NCBI GenBank assembly: GCA_030037545.1
Contig: JASHRF010000067.1
Span: 1 to 33,377 of the forward strand
Source of the DNA: Acidobacteriaceae bacterium
GTDB lineage: Bacteria; Acidobacteriota; Terriglobia; Terriglobales; Acidobacteriaceae
Direction of reading: 5' to 3'
DNA length: 33,377 bases
Shown: piece after piece, positions 1 to 7,444 of the stretch
Numbering within the stretch: position 1 is the first letter of the stretch
How the letters are laid out: each line of letters starts with the position of its first letter
The notes under the pieces: model-generated
The model's input: the letters and a program-made list of their open reading frames with translations, nothing else
Databases searched by the model: none
Told to the model about the DNA's origin: nothing
Made by a program: the position numbers and the translations under genes

Positions 1-450
1 CACCAGCGCCACGGCCACCGTCGCTCCGGCCAATCCCTGCCACACGAGCTTTGCGCGCACCGTCAACCCCAAACTGCGCCGTTGCACCACCTTGATGTAG
101 TCGTCGGCAAAGCCGATGGCGCCGTATGCGAGCGTGGAGAAGACAACGACCCACACAAACGGATTGGCCGGATCGGACCACAGCACCGTGGGCAGCAGAA
201 TGGCAATCGAGATCAGTACCCCGCCCATGGTCGGCGTGCCCGTTTTCTTCAGGTGCGACTGCGGCCCGTCCTCGCGCACAAACTGCCCAATCTGGAACTC
301 CCGCAGCTTCTGGATCACGTAAGGCCCGATGAATAGCGCAATCAGCAGCGCCGTGAGCGAGGCAAACGCGGTGCGGAACGTGAGGTAGCGGAAGATCCGG
401 AACGGGTGAAAGAACGGAAACAGCTTTTCGTAGAGCAGCCAGTAAAGCAA
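1..450 (-). CDS. mraY: MraY, phospho-N-acetylmuramoyl-pentapeptide transferase (5' part; runs off the window)
   Basis: MraY transfers phospho-MurNAc-pentapeptide from UDP to undecaprenyl phosphate, making lipid I at the cytoplasmic membrane. About 150 N-terminal codons are present; the 3' end lies before position 1. The visible protein starts LLYWLLYEKLFPFF, then has membrane segments, the HLKKTGTPTMGG motif of cytoplasmic loop 1 near residue 72, and the FADDYIKV motif near residue 116, whose Asp pair is catalytic in the family. The start is a TTG at 450 preceded by GGGAGG four bases upstream; another in-frame TTG lies 12 bases further out. No ATG fits. In most bacteria mraY follows murF inside the dcw cluster; here the gene upstream (646-999) is an unrelated divergent gene, so mraY appears to open a transcription unit. 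Identity is secure, the exact start less so. Confidence 0.93.
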   Translation of the reverse strand, partial: MLYWLLYEKLFPFFHPFRIFRYLTFRTAFASLTALLIALFIGPYVIQKLREFQIGQFVREDGPQSHLKKTGTPTMGGVLISIAILLPTVLWSDPANPFVWVVVFSTLAYGAIGFADDYIKVVQRRSLGLTVRAKLVWQGLAGATVAVALV

Positions 451-602
451 GGAGCCTCCCAAGCCGGGTTGGGCGGGGTTTAGTTCGATTTTACAGGGAC
501 GGCGTGAAACCGCCGCGCCCCCAATGAATTAAATCGGCTCTTCCATCCTCGAGAGGTCCTTACCCCCTAAGTGATGTCCGGATCTCGAGCCAGCCATCAA
601 GG

Positions 603-634
603 TCTGCAGGATCCGATATCTGCAGGATCCGATA
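603..634. repeat. Perfect 16-bp tandem duplication
   Basis: The 16-mer TCTGCAGGATCCGATA occurs twice head to tail at 603-618 and 619-634, ending 11 bases before the DUF309 start codon. It contains PstI (CTGCAG) and BamHI (GGATCC) sites, and the junction forms an EcoRV site (GATATC). The second copy runs into a GATAAT hexamer that could serve as a -10 element. It may be a natural duplication; the polylinker-like composition is noted but not explained. Confidence 0.9.
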
Positions 635-645
635 ATAGAGAAACT

Positions 646-999
646 ATGGCGCTGGATTGGGACAACGGCGCGCTGGCCGAAGGACTGGCGTGCTATCGAA
701 ATCGCGAATTCTTCCTCGCGCACGAGCATTGGGAGAGCGTATGGCTGTGCTCGGCAGAACCCGAAAAAACATTTCTCCAGGCGCTGATCCAGATCACGGC
801 TGCGTTTCATCATTGGCAGCGGAAAAATCGCGGCGGCACGGCTTCGCTGCTGAACGGCGCTTTGCGCCGCCTCGAACCCTATCCCGCGGAGTTCGGCGGC
901 GTGGCCGTCGAGCCGCTCCGGCAAAGTATCCGTGCATGGCGACGGTTGCTCGAGGCCGAGGAGTCGGCGCCATCGCTGTCCTACCCGACAATCCGCTGA
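646..999 (+). CDS. DUF309-family protein
   Basis: A protein of 117 residues of the DUF309 family (PF03745), small all-helical proteins without an assigned reaction. The family pattern is clear: NREFFLAHEHWESVW near residues 20-34 (the F-x-AHE-x-WE signature), then FLQALIQITAAFHHWQ around residues 45-60 and a repeated leucine pattern LLNGALRRLEPYP. I chose the ATG at 646 because the signature lies at the usual distance from it; an upstream ATG at 571 would add residues encoded by the 16-bp tandem repeat, which look non-coding. The Shine-Dalgarno is weak (AGAG). The gene is convergent with sufT and divergent from mraY. No function can be inferred from the neighbours. Confidence 0.85.
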   Translation: MALDWDNGALAEGLACYRNREFFLAHEHWESVWLCSAEPEKTFLQALIQITAAFHHWQRKNRGGTASLLNGALRRLEPYPAEFGGVAVEPLRQSIRAWRRLLEAEESAPSLSYPTIR

Positions 1000-1101
1000 A
1001 ACCGCGACGCGTTGCGATGCTTGGTTGGTTGCATCCATCCCAGTTCTGATGCTGGTTTTGTCCACGTGATGGACGCAAGCACGGTGGTGCGAGTGCGCCA
1101 G

Positions 1102-1518
1102 TCAGCGCAGGATTTTGAAAGCGGATTTTGCATTGGGCAGCGCGCCGAAATCCATGTCCAGGCCCACGGCCAGCTTGGCCGCATCCGACATTTTAGCCGG
1201 AGACCAGGGCGGATCGAAAACGATTTCCACGCGTACCTCGCGCACTTCAGGCAGCCGCGCCAGCTTGTACTCGATCTCGCGCTTGATCACATCGCTCATC
1301 GAGCAACCCGGCGCAGTCAGCGTCATGCGCAATTCAATGCGCTTGCCGCCGTCCGCGGGTGCGATGCTGAGGCTATAAATCAGGCCCAGGTCGACGATGT
1401 TGACCGGGATCTCTGGATCGCGCACCGTCTTCAACTGCCCCCAGATCATCTCTTCGCGCAGTTCGCCCGTCTTTTCACTCTCCGCAGCGTTCCGATTCTG
1501 AGTGCCAGTCTCGCTCAC
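1102..1518 (-). CDS. sufT: SufT / MIP18-family iron-sulfur assembly factor
   Basis: A 138-residue MIP18 (DUF59) domain protein, last gene of the suf operon. SufT-type proteins help mature or deliver Fe-S clusters. Diagnostic motifs are VRDPEIPVNIVDLGLIY near residues 32-48 and MTLTAPGCSMSDVI near residues 65-78, with the conserved Cys that is functionally important in the family, followed by VEIVFDPPWSPAKMS. The first 20 residues are polar and probably flexible. The start is GTG at 1518; its Shine-Dalgarno (AAGGA, 6 bases away) is the last unit of an 8-nt periodic array filling the 46-bp gap to sufU. The gene lies downstream of sufU in the same orientation and is probably cotranscribed. The SufT name rests on this operon context; a generic metal-sulfur assembly factor name would also be correct. 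Confidence 0.9.
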   Translation of the reverse strand: MSETGTQNRNAAESEKTGELREEMIWGQLKTVRDPEIPVNIVDLGLIYSLSIAPADGGKRIELRMTLTAPGCSMSDVIKREIEYKLARLPEVREVRVEIVFDPPWSPAKMSDAAKLAVGLDMDFGALPNAKSAFKILR

Positions 1519-1520
1519 CG

Positions 1521-1552
1521 TTTCCTTGTGTCCTTGATCCCTTGTTCTCCCG
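1521..1552. repeat. 8-nt periodic degenerate array between sufU and sufT
   Basis: Four consecutive 8-mers (TTTCCTTG, then TGTCCTTG, then ATCCCTTG, then a weaker TTCTCCCG) fill most of the 46-bp gap between sufU and sufT. Read on the gene strand, units of type CAAGGAAA end 4 bases before the GTG start of sufT, so the array provides the ribosome binding site. Same unit family as the arrays at 21161-21184 and 30073-30104. Confidence 0.75.
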
Positions 1553-1564
1553 GTCCTGCTTCAT

Positions 1565-2008
1565 CTACTCCGTCGAGACCGCTTCCTGCTTGCCGTCGAG
1601 CGCGGATTGCAGCGTGTGCCAGGCCAGGGTGGCGCACTTGACGCGCGCCGGAAATTTCCTGACGCCTGCAAAGACCGCCAGCTTGCCCAGTTCATCGCCG
1701 TTGCCGGCCTCGCCCGTCACCATGCGATGAAATCCTTCGAAGAGCTTTTCCGCCTCAGCTTTGGTCTTGCCCTTTACAAGCTGCGTCATCATCGACGCCG
1801 ACGCCTTGGAAATGGCGCAGCCCGCGCCCTGAAATCCGATGTCGCGAATGGCATTGCCTTCGAGATCCAGGAACACGGTATAACGATCGCCGCACAGCGG
1901 GTTATAGCCCTCGGCCGTGTGGTTGGTGGTTGCAGGCCGGCGAAAATTACGCGGCGCTTTGCTGTGCTCCAGGATCACTTCCTGGTAGAGCTCGTTCAGC
2001 TCCGTCAT
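1565..2008 (-). CDS. sufU: SufU, iron-sulfur cluster scaffold / sulfur relay protein
   Basis: A 147-residue IscU-like protein of the SufU type, which accepts persulfide sulfur from SufS through a zinc-bound site. It begins MTELNELYQEVILEHSKAPR, the usual SufU opening. Three conserved cysteine motifs are visible: NPLCGDRY near residue 39, GAGCAISKASASMM near residue 65 and RVKCATLAWHTL near residue 125. These are the expected zinc or cluster ligands, with the Asp after the first Cys (CGD). Its ATG overlaps the sufS stop by four bases (ATGA), so translation is likely coupled. SufU with SufS and without SufE is the arrangement typical of Gram-positive bacteria and several other phyla. Confidence 0.96.
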   Translation of the reverse strand: MTELNELYQEVILEHSKAPRNFRRPATTNHTAEGYNPLCGDRYTVFLDLEGNAIRDIGFQGAGCAISKASASMMTQLVKGKTKAEAEKLFEGFHRMVTGEAGNGDELGKLAVFAGVRKFPARVKCATLAWHTLQSALDGKQEAVSTE

Positions 2009-3294
2009 CCCAGCACCTCGCGCGCTTTGAGAATGCCGGCTACCAGCGCGTCCACTTCTTCGCGCGTGTTGTACACGGCGAAGGAAGCGCGCGCCGTGGC
2101 GGCTACGCCGTAGCGCTCCATCACCGGCTGCGCGCAGTGATGGCCGGTGCGGATCGCAATTCCCTCCTGATCGAGAACCGTGCCCAGATCGTGGGGATGA
2201 ATATCGCCGACCAGAAACGAGAGCACGCCGGCGCGATGCGGCGCGGTTCCGATCAGGCGCACGCCGTCGATGGCGCTGACTCGCTCGGTTGCGTATGCCA
2301 GCAGATCCTGGCCGTGCGCAGCCACGCGATCCATGCCCAGCGCCATCACGTAATCCAGCGCCGCGCCGAGGCCAATGGCGCCGGCAATGTCGGGCGTGCC
2401 GGCTTCGAACTTGTAGGGCGGCACGTTGTAGGTTGTCTTCTCAAATGTGACCGAGCGGATCATATCGCCGCCGCCCTGGTAGGGGGGCATGGCTTCGAGC
2501 AGCCCGGTCTTGCCATACAGCACGCCGCTGCCCGTGGGTCCATAGACCTTGTGGCCGGAGAACGCGTAGAAGTCGCAATCCAGCGCCTGCACATCGACGG
2601 GCAGGTGCGGCACCGCCTGCGCGCCATCCACAAGCACCGGCACGCTGCGGCGATGGGCAATCTCGATGATGCGCCGCACGGGGTTGATCGTACCTAGTGC
2701 GTTTGACACGTGGGCCACGGCCACCAGGCGCGTGCGCGGTCCCATCAGCTTTTCAAATTCCTCCAGCCGCAGCTCGCCGCTATCGTCGATGGGAGCGACC
2801 CGCAGTCGCGCGCCATTTTGTTCGCACAAAATCTGCCACGGCACAATGTCGGAATGGTGCTCCATGGCGGTGATCAGGATTTCGTCTCCCGCGCCCACAT
2901 GCTCGCTTCCGTAGGCCTGAGCGACCAGATTGATAGCTTCCGTGGCGCCGCGCACAAAGACGATTTGGCGCGCGCTGGGGGCGTTGATGAAGCGCCGCAC
3001 CGTCTCCCGTGCCGCATCGTGCGCTTCCGTGGCGCGCACGCTCAATGCGTGAACACCGCGATGAATGTTGGCGTTGTCATGCTCGTAATAATGCACGATG
3101 GCATCGATCACGGCGCGTGGTTTTTGCGAAGTAGCCGCGTTATCGAGATACACCAGCTTCCTGCCGTGGATGCGTTCGCTGAGAATGGGGAAATCCAGGC
3201 GAATCCGCTCCACATCCAGAGCGCGGGAAACATGAGGCTGCCCTTCGCCATCATGCAGAGCCTCCAGGCCGGTCCGATGTATCGCGGCGCTCAT
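2005..3294 (-). CDS. sufS: SufS, cysteine desulfurase (SufS/CsdA family)
   Basis: PLP enzyme that removes sulfur from cysteine to give alanine and an enzyme persulfide for cluster assembly. The 429-residue length is slightly above the usual 405-420 because of an N-terminal extension of about 25 residues before RIRLDFPILSERIHGRK. The family signature YLDNAATSQKP follows near residue 50. The PLP-binding lysine is in FYAFSGHKVYGPTG near residue 245. The catalytic cysteine is in RTGHHCAQPVMERYG near residue 385; its short loop is the group II (SufS) form. Start and stop overlap the neighbours by ATGA at both ends, marking tight coupling with sufD and sufU. Confidence 0.97.
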   Translation of the reverse strand: MSAAIHRTGLEALHDGEGQPHVSRALDVERIRLDFPILSERIHGRKLVYLDNAATSQKPRAVIDAIVHYYEHDNANIHRGVHALSVRATEAHDAARETVRRFINAPSARQIVFVRGATEAINLVAQAYGSEHVGAGDEILITAMEHHSDIVPWQILCEQNGARLRVAPIDDSGELRLEEFEKLMGPRTRLVAVAHVSNALGTINPVRRIIEIAHRRSVPVLVDGAQAVPHLPVDVQALDCDFYAFSGHKVYGPTGSGVLYGKTGLLEAMPPYQGGGDMIRSVTFEKTTYNVPPYKFEAGTPDIAGAIGLGAALDYVMALGMDRVAAHGQDLLAYATERVSAIDGVRLIGTAPHRAGVLSFLVGDIHPHDLGTVLDQEGIAIRTGHHCAQPVMERYGVAATARASFAVYNTREEVDALVAGILKAREVLG

Positions 3295-4712
3295 CCCACT
3301 TCCTCCCAGCTCTGCGCCACTTCTGTTTCGCTTTCGATGGCCTCACGCCGCTTCGAGCTGTGGCGCGCGGCCATCTCGCCCAGCCGCTCGCGAATCAGCG
3401 TCTCAACAAACTCGCGCGCCGGCGCTTCCTTCATGCGGTCCAGGCACTCGGCCGCAAACGCATGGAGCAGCAGGTTGCGGGCCTCGGACTCAGCAAGCCC
3501 GCGCGAGCGCAGATAAAACAGCGCTTCCTCTTCGATCTGTCCGATGGTGGCGCCATGCGTGCACTTCACGTCGTCGGCGTGAATCTCAAGCTGCGGCTTG
3601 GTGTCGATGCGCGCGTCGTCGCTCAGCAGCAGGTTGCGATTGGTCTGTTTGGCGTCAGTGTGCTGCGCGTCCTTGTGCACCACGATGCGGCCGTGAAACA
3701 CGCCGCGCGCGCGCTCGTCCAGAATGCCGTTGTAAAACTGGCGGCTGCTGCAGTCGGGTTGCGCGTGTTCGACGAGCATGTAATTGTCGAGATGCTGCTG
3801 GCCCGCGCCCACGAAGAGGCCATTGATGAGGCACTCCGCGCCCGCGCCGGCCAGCACCGGGTGCACGTTGTTACGCACCAGGCCGCCGCCCAGCAGAATT
3901 GAATGCGAGTGGACGTTGGCGCCGCGCTCCTGCTGCAAACGCAAAGTGGAGATGTTGAAGGCGTCGAGATTTTCGCGCTCGACCAGGTAATGCGAAACCA
4001 CCGCATCCTGTCCGGCCACCAGCTCGGTGACGGAATTCGAAAAGGCCTGGCCGCTGCCCAGCGAAACGTAATCCTCGACGACCGCAACGCGGCTGGTTGC
4101 TTCGGCGACGATCAGAGTGCGCGGATGGGTCATTACCGGCGCCCCATTGCTGGCGGTCACGTAGAGGAGATGCACGGGCCGATCAATCGCTGCGCCACGC
4201 CGCGTGCGCACCAGCGCTCCATCTTCCCAGAGCCCGGTGTTCAGGGCCACAAAGGCATCGCGCTCGCGATCCGCATAGCGGCCCAAGTGAGCTTCGAGGT
4301 TTTCGTTCGTCAACGCCTCCGACAGATTGATGACTTCGATTCCGTCCGGCAGCGCTTCGAGCTCCGAAAGCTCAGGAGCAAAACGTCCATTCACAAATAC
4401 CAGCCGGCAGAGCGCGCCGTCGATGCGACACGCAGCGATGTCTTGAATGGTGACGGGGTTTGCGACCGCCGCAAGGGCGGCGCGTCGGAAAGGAATTCGC
4501 TCCAGCGCGGCAACATTCGTGAAGCGCCAATCTTCGTCGTGAGTTGTGGGCAGGCCCTGGGCGCGAAACTCGTGCCAAGCCTGGTCGCGCATGCGCTGCA
4601 ACCATGCTGGCTCCTTGAGCCGCTGCGCGCGCAGGTCACCGTGCGCCTCCACATATTGATCAAGCTGCCTGACTGCCGTAGCCATCGTTTCTGTCTCGAT
4701 CCTCATCGTCAC
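3291..4712 (-). CDS. sufD: SufD, Fe-S assembly scaffold subunit
   Basis: SufD pairs with SufB and the ATPase SufC in the SufBC2D scaffold. The 473-residue protein has the N-terminal helical part with the PTTHDEDWRFTNV motif near residue 56, and then the beta-helix core shared with SufB (for example CLINGLFVGAGQQHLDNY and CSSRQFYNGILDERARGVFHG). The C-terminal SufC-binding helices contain ATIGQIEEEALFYLRSRG. I give the GTG at 4712, which overlaps the sufC stop by four bases as at the other junctions; an in-frame ATG at 4706 (MRIETETM) is an equally good alternative and differs by two codons. The next gene, sufS, overlaps by ATGA. Confidence 0.95.
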   Translation of the reverse strand: MTMRIETETMATAVRQLDQYVEAHGDLRAQRLKEPAWLQRMRDQAWHEFRAQGLPTTHDEDWRFTNVAALERIPFRRAALAAVANPVTIQDIAACRIDGALCRLVFVNGRFAPELSELEALPDGIEVINLSEALTNENLEAHLGRYADRERDAFVALNTGLWEDGALVRTRRGAAIDRPVHLLYVTASNGAPVMTHPRTLIVAEATSRVAVVEDYVSLGSGQAFSNSVTELVAGQDAVVSHYLVERENLDAFNISTLRLQQERGANVHSHSILLGGGLVRNNVHPVLAGAGAECLINGLFVGAGQQHLDNYMLVEHAQPDCSSRQFYNGILDERARGVFHGRIVVHKDAQHTDAKQTNRNLLLSDDARIDTKPQLEIHADDVKCTHGATIGQIEEEALFYLRSRGLAESEARNLLLHAFAAECLDRMKEAPAREFVETLIRERLGEMAARHSSKRREAIESETEVAQSWEEVG

Positions 4713-5470
4713 GCCGGCACCTGGTCCGGTTCAGCCCAGCCGTACCCCTTTTCTTCTAGCTCGAGCGCCAGCTCCGGCCCGCCGGAACGCACGATTTTGC
4801 CATCCACCAGGACGTGCACAAAATGGGGCGTAATGTAGTTCAGCAGGCGCTGATAATGCGTGATCACCAGGAATGAGCGCTCCGGGCTGCGCAGCGCGTT
4901 CACGCCCTGGGCCACAATGCGCAACGCGTCGATGTCCAGTCCCGAGTCGGTCTCGTCGAGAATCGCGAGCTTCGGTTGCAGCATGGCCATCTGCAGAATC
5001 TCGTTGCGCTTTTTCTCGCCGCCGGAGAAGCCCTCGTTGAGCGAGCGGTTCATCAGCGCTCCGTCCATCTCCAGCAATTTCACCTTTTCGCGGAAAAGGG
5101 GGAGAAAGTCCATGGCGTCCAGCTCGTCCTGGCCGCGATATTTGCGAATGGCGTTCATGGCCGAACGCAGAAAATATGCGTTGCCGATGCCGGGAATTTC
5201 GACGGGATACTGGAATGCCAGGAAAACGCCTTCGCAGGCCGCATCTTCCGGCTTCATAGCCAGCAGGTCCTTGCCGTCGTAAAGGGCCTCGCCGGCAGTT
5301 ACTTCGAAGCTCTCGCGGCGCGCCAGAACAGCGGCCAGCGTGCTTTTGCCCGAGCCGTTGGGGCCCATGATCGAATGCACTTCGCCGGGATTCATGGTCA
5401 GGTCCACGCCCTTGAGGATTTCGTGGCCATCGACCGACGCGTGCAGGTTTTTGATTTCCAAAAGACTCAT
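4709..5470 (-). CDS. sufC: SufC, ABC ATPase of the SUF complex
   Basis: The ATPase that drives conformational change in the SufBC2D scaffold. Its 253 residues carry a standard ABC set: Walker A GPNGSGKST near residue 37, Q-loop in FLAFQYPVEIPG near residue 86, signature NEGFSGGEKKRNEILQ near residue 145, and Walker B with D-loop LAILDETDSGLDIDAL near residue 170, followed by the H-loop His in VITHYQRLL. The FSGGEKKRNEILQ form is typical of SufC rather than of transporter ATPases. The ATG at 5470 has a GAGAGG Shine-Dalgarno five bases upstream, which forms the last unit of the 7-nt periodic array at 5479-5513. The 136-bp gap to sufB is the only sizeable gap inside the operon. Confidence 0.97.
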   Translation of the reverse strand: MSLLEIKNLHASVDGHEILKGVDLTMNPGEVHSIMGPNGSGKSTLAAVLARRESFEVTAGEALYDGKDLLAMKPEDAACEGVFLAFQYPVEIPGIGNAYFLRSAMNAIRKYRGQDELDAMDFLPLFREKVKLLEMDGALMNRSLNEGFSGGEKKRNEILQMAMLQPKLAILDETDSGLDIDALRIVAQGVNALRSPERSFLVITHYQRLLNYITPHFVHVLVDGKIVRSGGPELALELEEKGYGWAEPDQVPA

Positions 5471-5478
5471 TCGATCCT

Positions 5479-5513
5479 CTCAGTTTTAAGCTTTCAGCTC
5501 TCAGCTTTAGGTT
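5479..5513. repeat. 7-nt periodic degenerate array, left arm of the sufB/sufC pair
   Basis: Five consecutive 7-mers on the plus strand of the form YTCAGCT, for example TTCAGCT at 5493-5499 and CTCAGCT at 5500-5506, flanked by more divergent units (CTCAGTT, TTAAGCT, TTAGGTT). On the operon strand the units read AGCTGAG or AGCTGAA and continue in phase into the sufC Shine-Dalgarno. It faces the array at 5548-5596 in inverted orientation across a 34-nt spacer. Confidence 0.8.
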
Positions 5514-5547
5514 CTCTTTCGGCGATACGCGGAGCGTCGCGCGAGGC

Positions 5548-5596
5548 AACTGAAGGCTGATAGCCAGTAGCTGACCGCTGAAAGCTATGAGCTACG
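5548..5596. repeat. 7-nt periodic degenerate array, right arm of the sufB/sufC pair
   Basis: Seven consecutive 7-mers on the plus strand with core GCT at positions 2-4 and variable last three bases, for example AGCTGAC at 5569-5575, CGCTGAA at 5576-5582 and AGCTATG at 5583-5589. It ends 10 bases from the sufB stop codon. Inverted relative to 5479-5513, so a transcript crossing sufB to sufC could fold into an imperfect hairpin. Confidence 0.8.
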
Positions 5597-5606
5597 TTTC
5601 GCCGCT

Positions 5607-7064
5607 TTACCCGACGCTGCCTTCCAGGCTAACGCCCAGCAACTTCTGCGCTTCCACTGCGAACTCCATGGGCAGCTCGCGAAAGACGGTCTTGCAGAAT
5701 CCATTCACGATCATCGACACCGCGTCCTCGGTCTTGAGGCCGCGCTGGCGCAGGTAGAAAAGCTGGTTCTCACCAATCTTCGACGTCGAAGCCTCGTGCT
5801 CCATGCGCGCCGTGGAGTTGCGCACGTCGATGTACGGAAACGTGTGCGCTCCGCAGCGGTCGCCGATCAGCAGCGAGTCGCATTGCGTGTAGTTGCGTGC
5901 GCCGGTGGCGCCCTTCATGATCTTTACCTGTCCGCGATAAGTGTTCTGCCCGTACCCGGCCGAGATCCCCTTGGACACGATGGTGGAGCGCGTGTTCTTG
6001 CCGATGTGTATCATCTTCGTGCCCGTATCGGCCTGCTGGCGATTGTTGGTGAGCGCCACGGAATAAAACTCGCCCACCGAGTTGTCGCCCTGCAGGATGC
6101 AGCCTGGATACTTCCACGTAATCGCTGAGCCGGTTTCCACTTGCGTCCACGAAATCTTAGAGTTCACACCAAGGCACTTGCCGCGCTTGGTAACGAAGTT
6201 GTAGATTCCGCCGCGGCCTTCCTTATCGCCGGGATACCAGTTCTGCACGGTGGAGTACTTGATGGTGGCATTGTCGAGCGCGACCAGCTCCACCACCGCG
6301 GCGTGCAACTGGTTCTCGTCGCGGATGGGCGCCGTGCAGCCCTCCAGATAGCTCACGTATGCGCCCTCGTCGGCCACGATCAGCGTGCGCTCAAATTGCC
6401 CGGTCTCTGCCGCGTTAATGCGGAAATAAGTAGAAAGCTCCATGGGGCAGCGCACGCCCTTGGGCACGTAGACAAACGAGCCGTCAGTAAATACCGCCGC
6501 GTTGAGGGCCGCGAAAAAGTTGTCGGTATGCGGCACCACGGTGCCCAGGTACTTCTTCACCAGGTCGGGATGGTTCTTGACCGCGTCGGAAAACGAGCAG
6601 AAGATCACGCCCATCTCTGCCAGCTTGCCCTTGAACGTGGTGGCAACGGAAACGCTGTCGAAGACCGCGTCCACGGCCACGCCGGCCAGCCGCTTCTGTT
6701 CCTCCAGCGGAATGCCCAGCTTCTCGTAGGTGCGCAAAATCTCCGGGTCGATGGCATCCAGCGAGTCGACCACCGGCCGCTGCTTGGGCGCCGAGTAGTA
6801 GACGATGTCCTGGTAGTCGATGGGACCGTATTTGACATTGGCCCACTCCGGCTCGCCCTGCTCGCGCTCCACGCTCATCCAGTGGCGCAGAGCCTTCAGA
6901 CGCCAGTCCAACATCCATTCGGGCTCGCCCTTGCGTTCCGAGATCAGTCGCACAATGGCTTCGTTCAACCCCTTGGGCACGCGGTCTTCGTCGATTTTGG
7001 TGACGAATCCCCATTTGTACTCCTGCTGGGCTAGCTCCCGGATTGTTTCTACGCTGGCGCTCAT
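5607..7064 (-). CDS. sufB: SufB, Fe-S assembly scaffold subunit
   Basis: SufB is the subunit on which the nascent cluster forms in the SufBC2D complex. The protein is 485 residues from the ATG at 7064, close to the usual 470-495. Recognisable SufB sequence includes [20 protein letters not shown] near the N-terminus, [40 protein letters not shown], and [20 protein letters not shown] with the conserved cysteine. [16 protein letters not shown] and [21 protein letters not shown] lie in the C-terminal half. A GTG at 7097 would add 11 atypical residues; GGAAGGG lies about eight bases before the ATG. It is the first gene of the operon, and the palindrome at 7139-7159 lies about 75 bases upstream of its start. 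Confidence 0.97.
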   Translation of the reverse strand: MSASVETIRELAQQEYKWGFVTKIDEDRVPKGLNEAIVRLISERKGEPEWMLDWRLKALRHWMSVEREQGEPEWANVKYGPIDYQDIVYYSAPKQRPVVDSLDAIDPEILRTYEKLGIPLEEQKRLAGVAVDAVFDSVSVATTFKGKLAEMGVIFCSFSDAVKNHPDLVKKYLGTVVPHTDNFFAALNAAVFTDGSFVYVPKGVRCPMELSTYFRINAAETGQFERTLIVADEGAYVSYLEGCTAPIRDENQLHAAVVELVALDNATIKYSTVQNWYPGDKEGRGGIYNFVTKRGKCLGVNSKISWTQVETGSAITWKYPGCILQGDNSVGEFYSVALTNNRQQADTGTKMIHIGKNTRSTIVSKGISAGYGQNTYRGQVKIMKGATGARNYTQCDSLLIGDRCGAHTFPYIDVRNSTARMEHEASTSKIGENQLFYLRQRGLKTEDAVSMIVNGFCKTVFRELPMEFAVEAQKLLGVSLEGSVG

Positions 7065-7138
7065 CCTTTGGTCCCTTCCCGCCGTGCTGTGCGGCACCTA
7101 CGCCATTGGAAATTCTTGGCTTTCCGCCATTCCACAAT

Positions 7139-7159
7139 ATAGGACTTAATTGGTCCTAT
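7139..7159 (-). promoter_or_regulatory. 21-bp palindromic operator candidate upstream of sufB (Rrf2/IscR-like)
   Basis: Perfect inverted repeat ATAGGAC-N7-GTCCTAT with an AT-rich centre (TTAATTG on the plus strand), located 75-95 bases upstream of the sufB start. Its architecture (ATA at the ends, GAC/GTC inside, AT-rich centre) resembles type 1 sites of Rrf2-family Fe-S regulators such as IscR. On the operon strand a TATATT hexamer starting at the inner end of the site could be a -10 element, which would place the palindrome over the promoter. No regulator gene is in the window. The palindrome is seen directly; the regulator is an inference. Confidence 0.6.
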
Positions 7160-7444
7160 TTGATTCTAGTGTACTCCTGGGGAGAGGCTGTTTCAACCTC
7201 GGGATGGGAAAAAATTCGGCCCATCCGGAGGGCCGCTTGCGGGAAATCAAAAACGGGCTCGAAGCATCGAGTTGCCGGCCATGTGCCACCGGGGCCGCTG
7301 CGTCAGCGTGGAGCGTGGGAACCTACAATCCGTGGGCCGCGCATGGGTGAGGTTTCGAAGTCGTCATCTACAGAATATGCGGGAACGCCGTTAGACTGTG
7401 AAGCGGAGCGGAACCTGTAAGCCGGCGCGCTCCGAGCCGGAAGC

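Noticed and set aside
1000..1101. Terminator between the DUF309 and suf convergent genes
   Set aside because: No stem with a T-run was found on either strand in this 100-bp gap.
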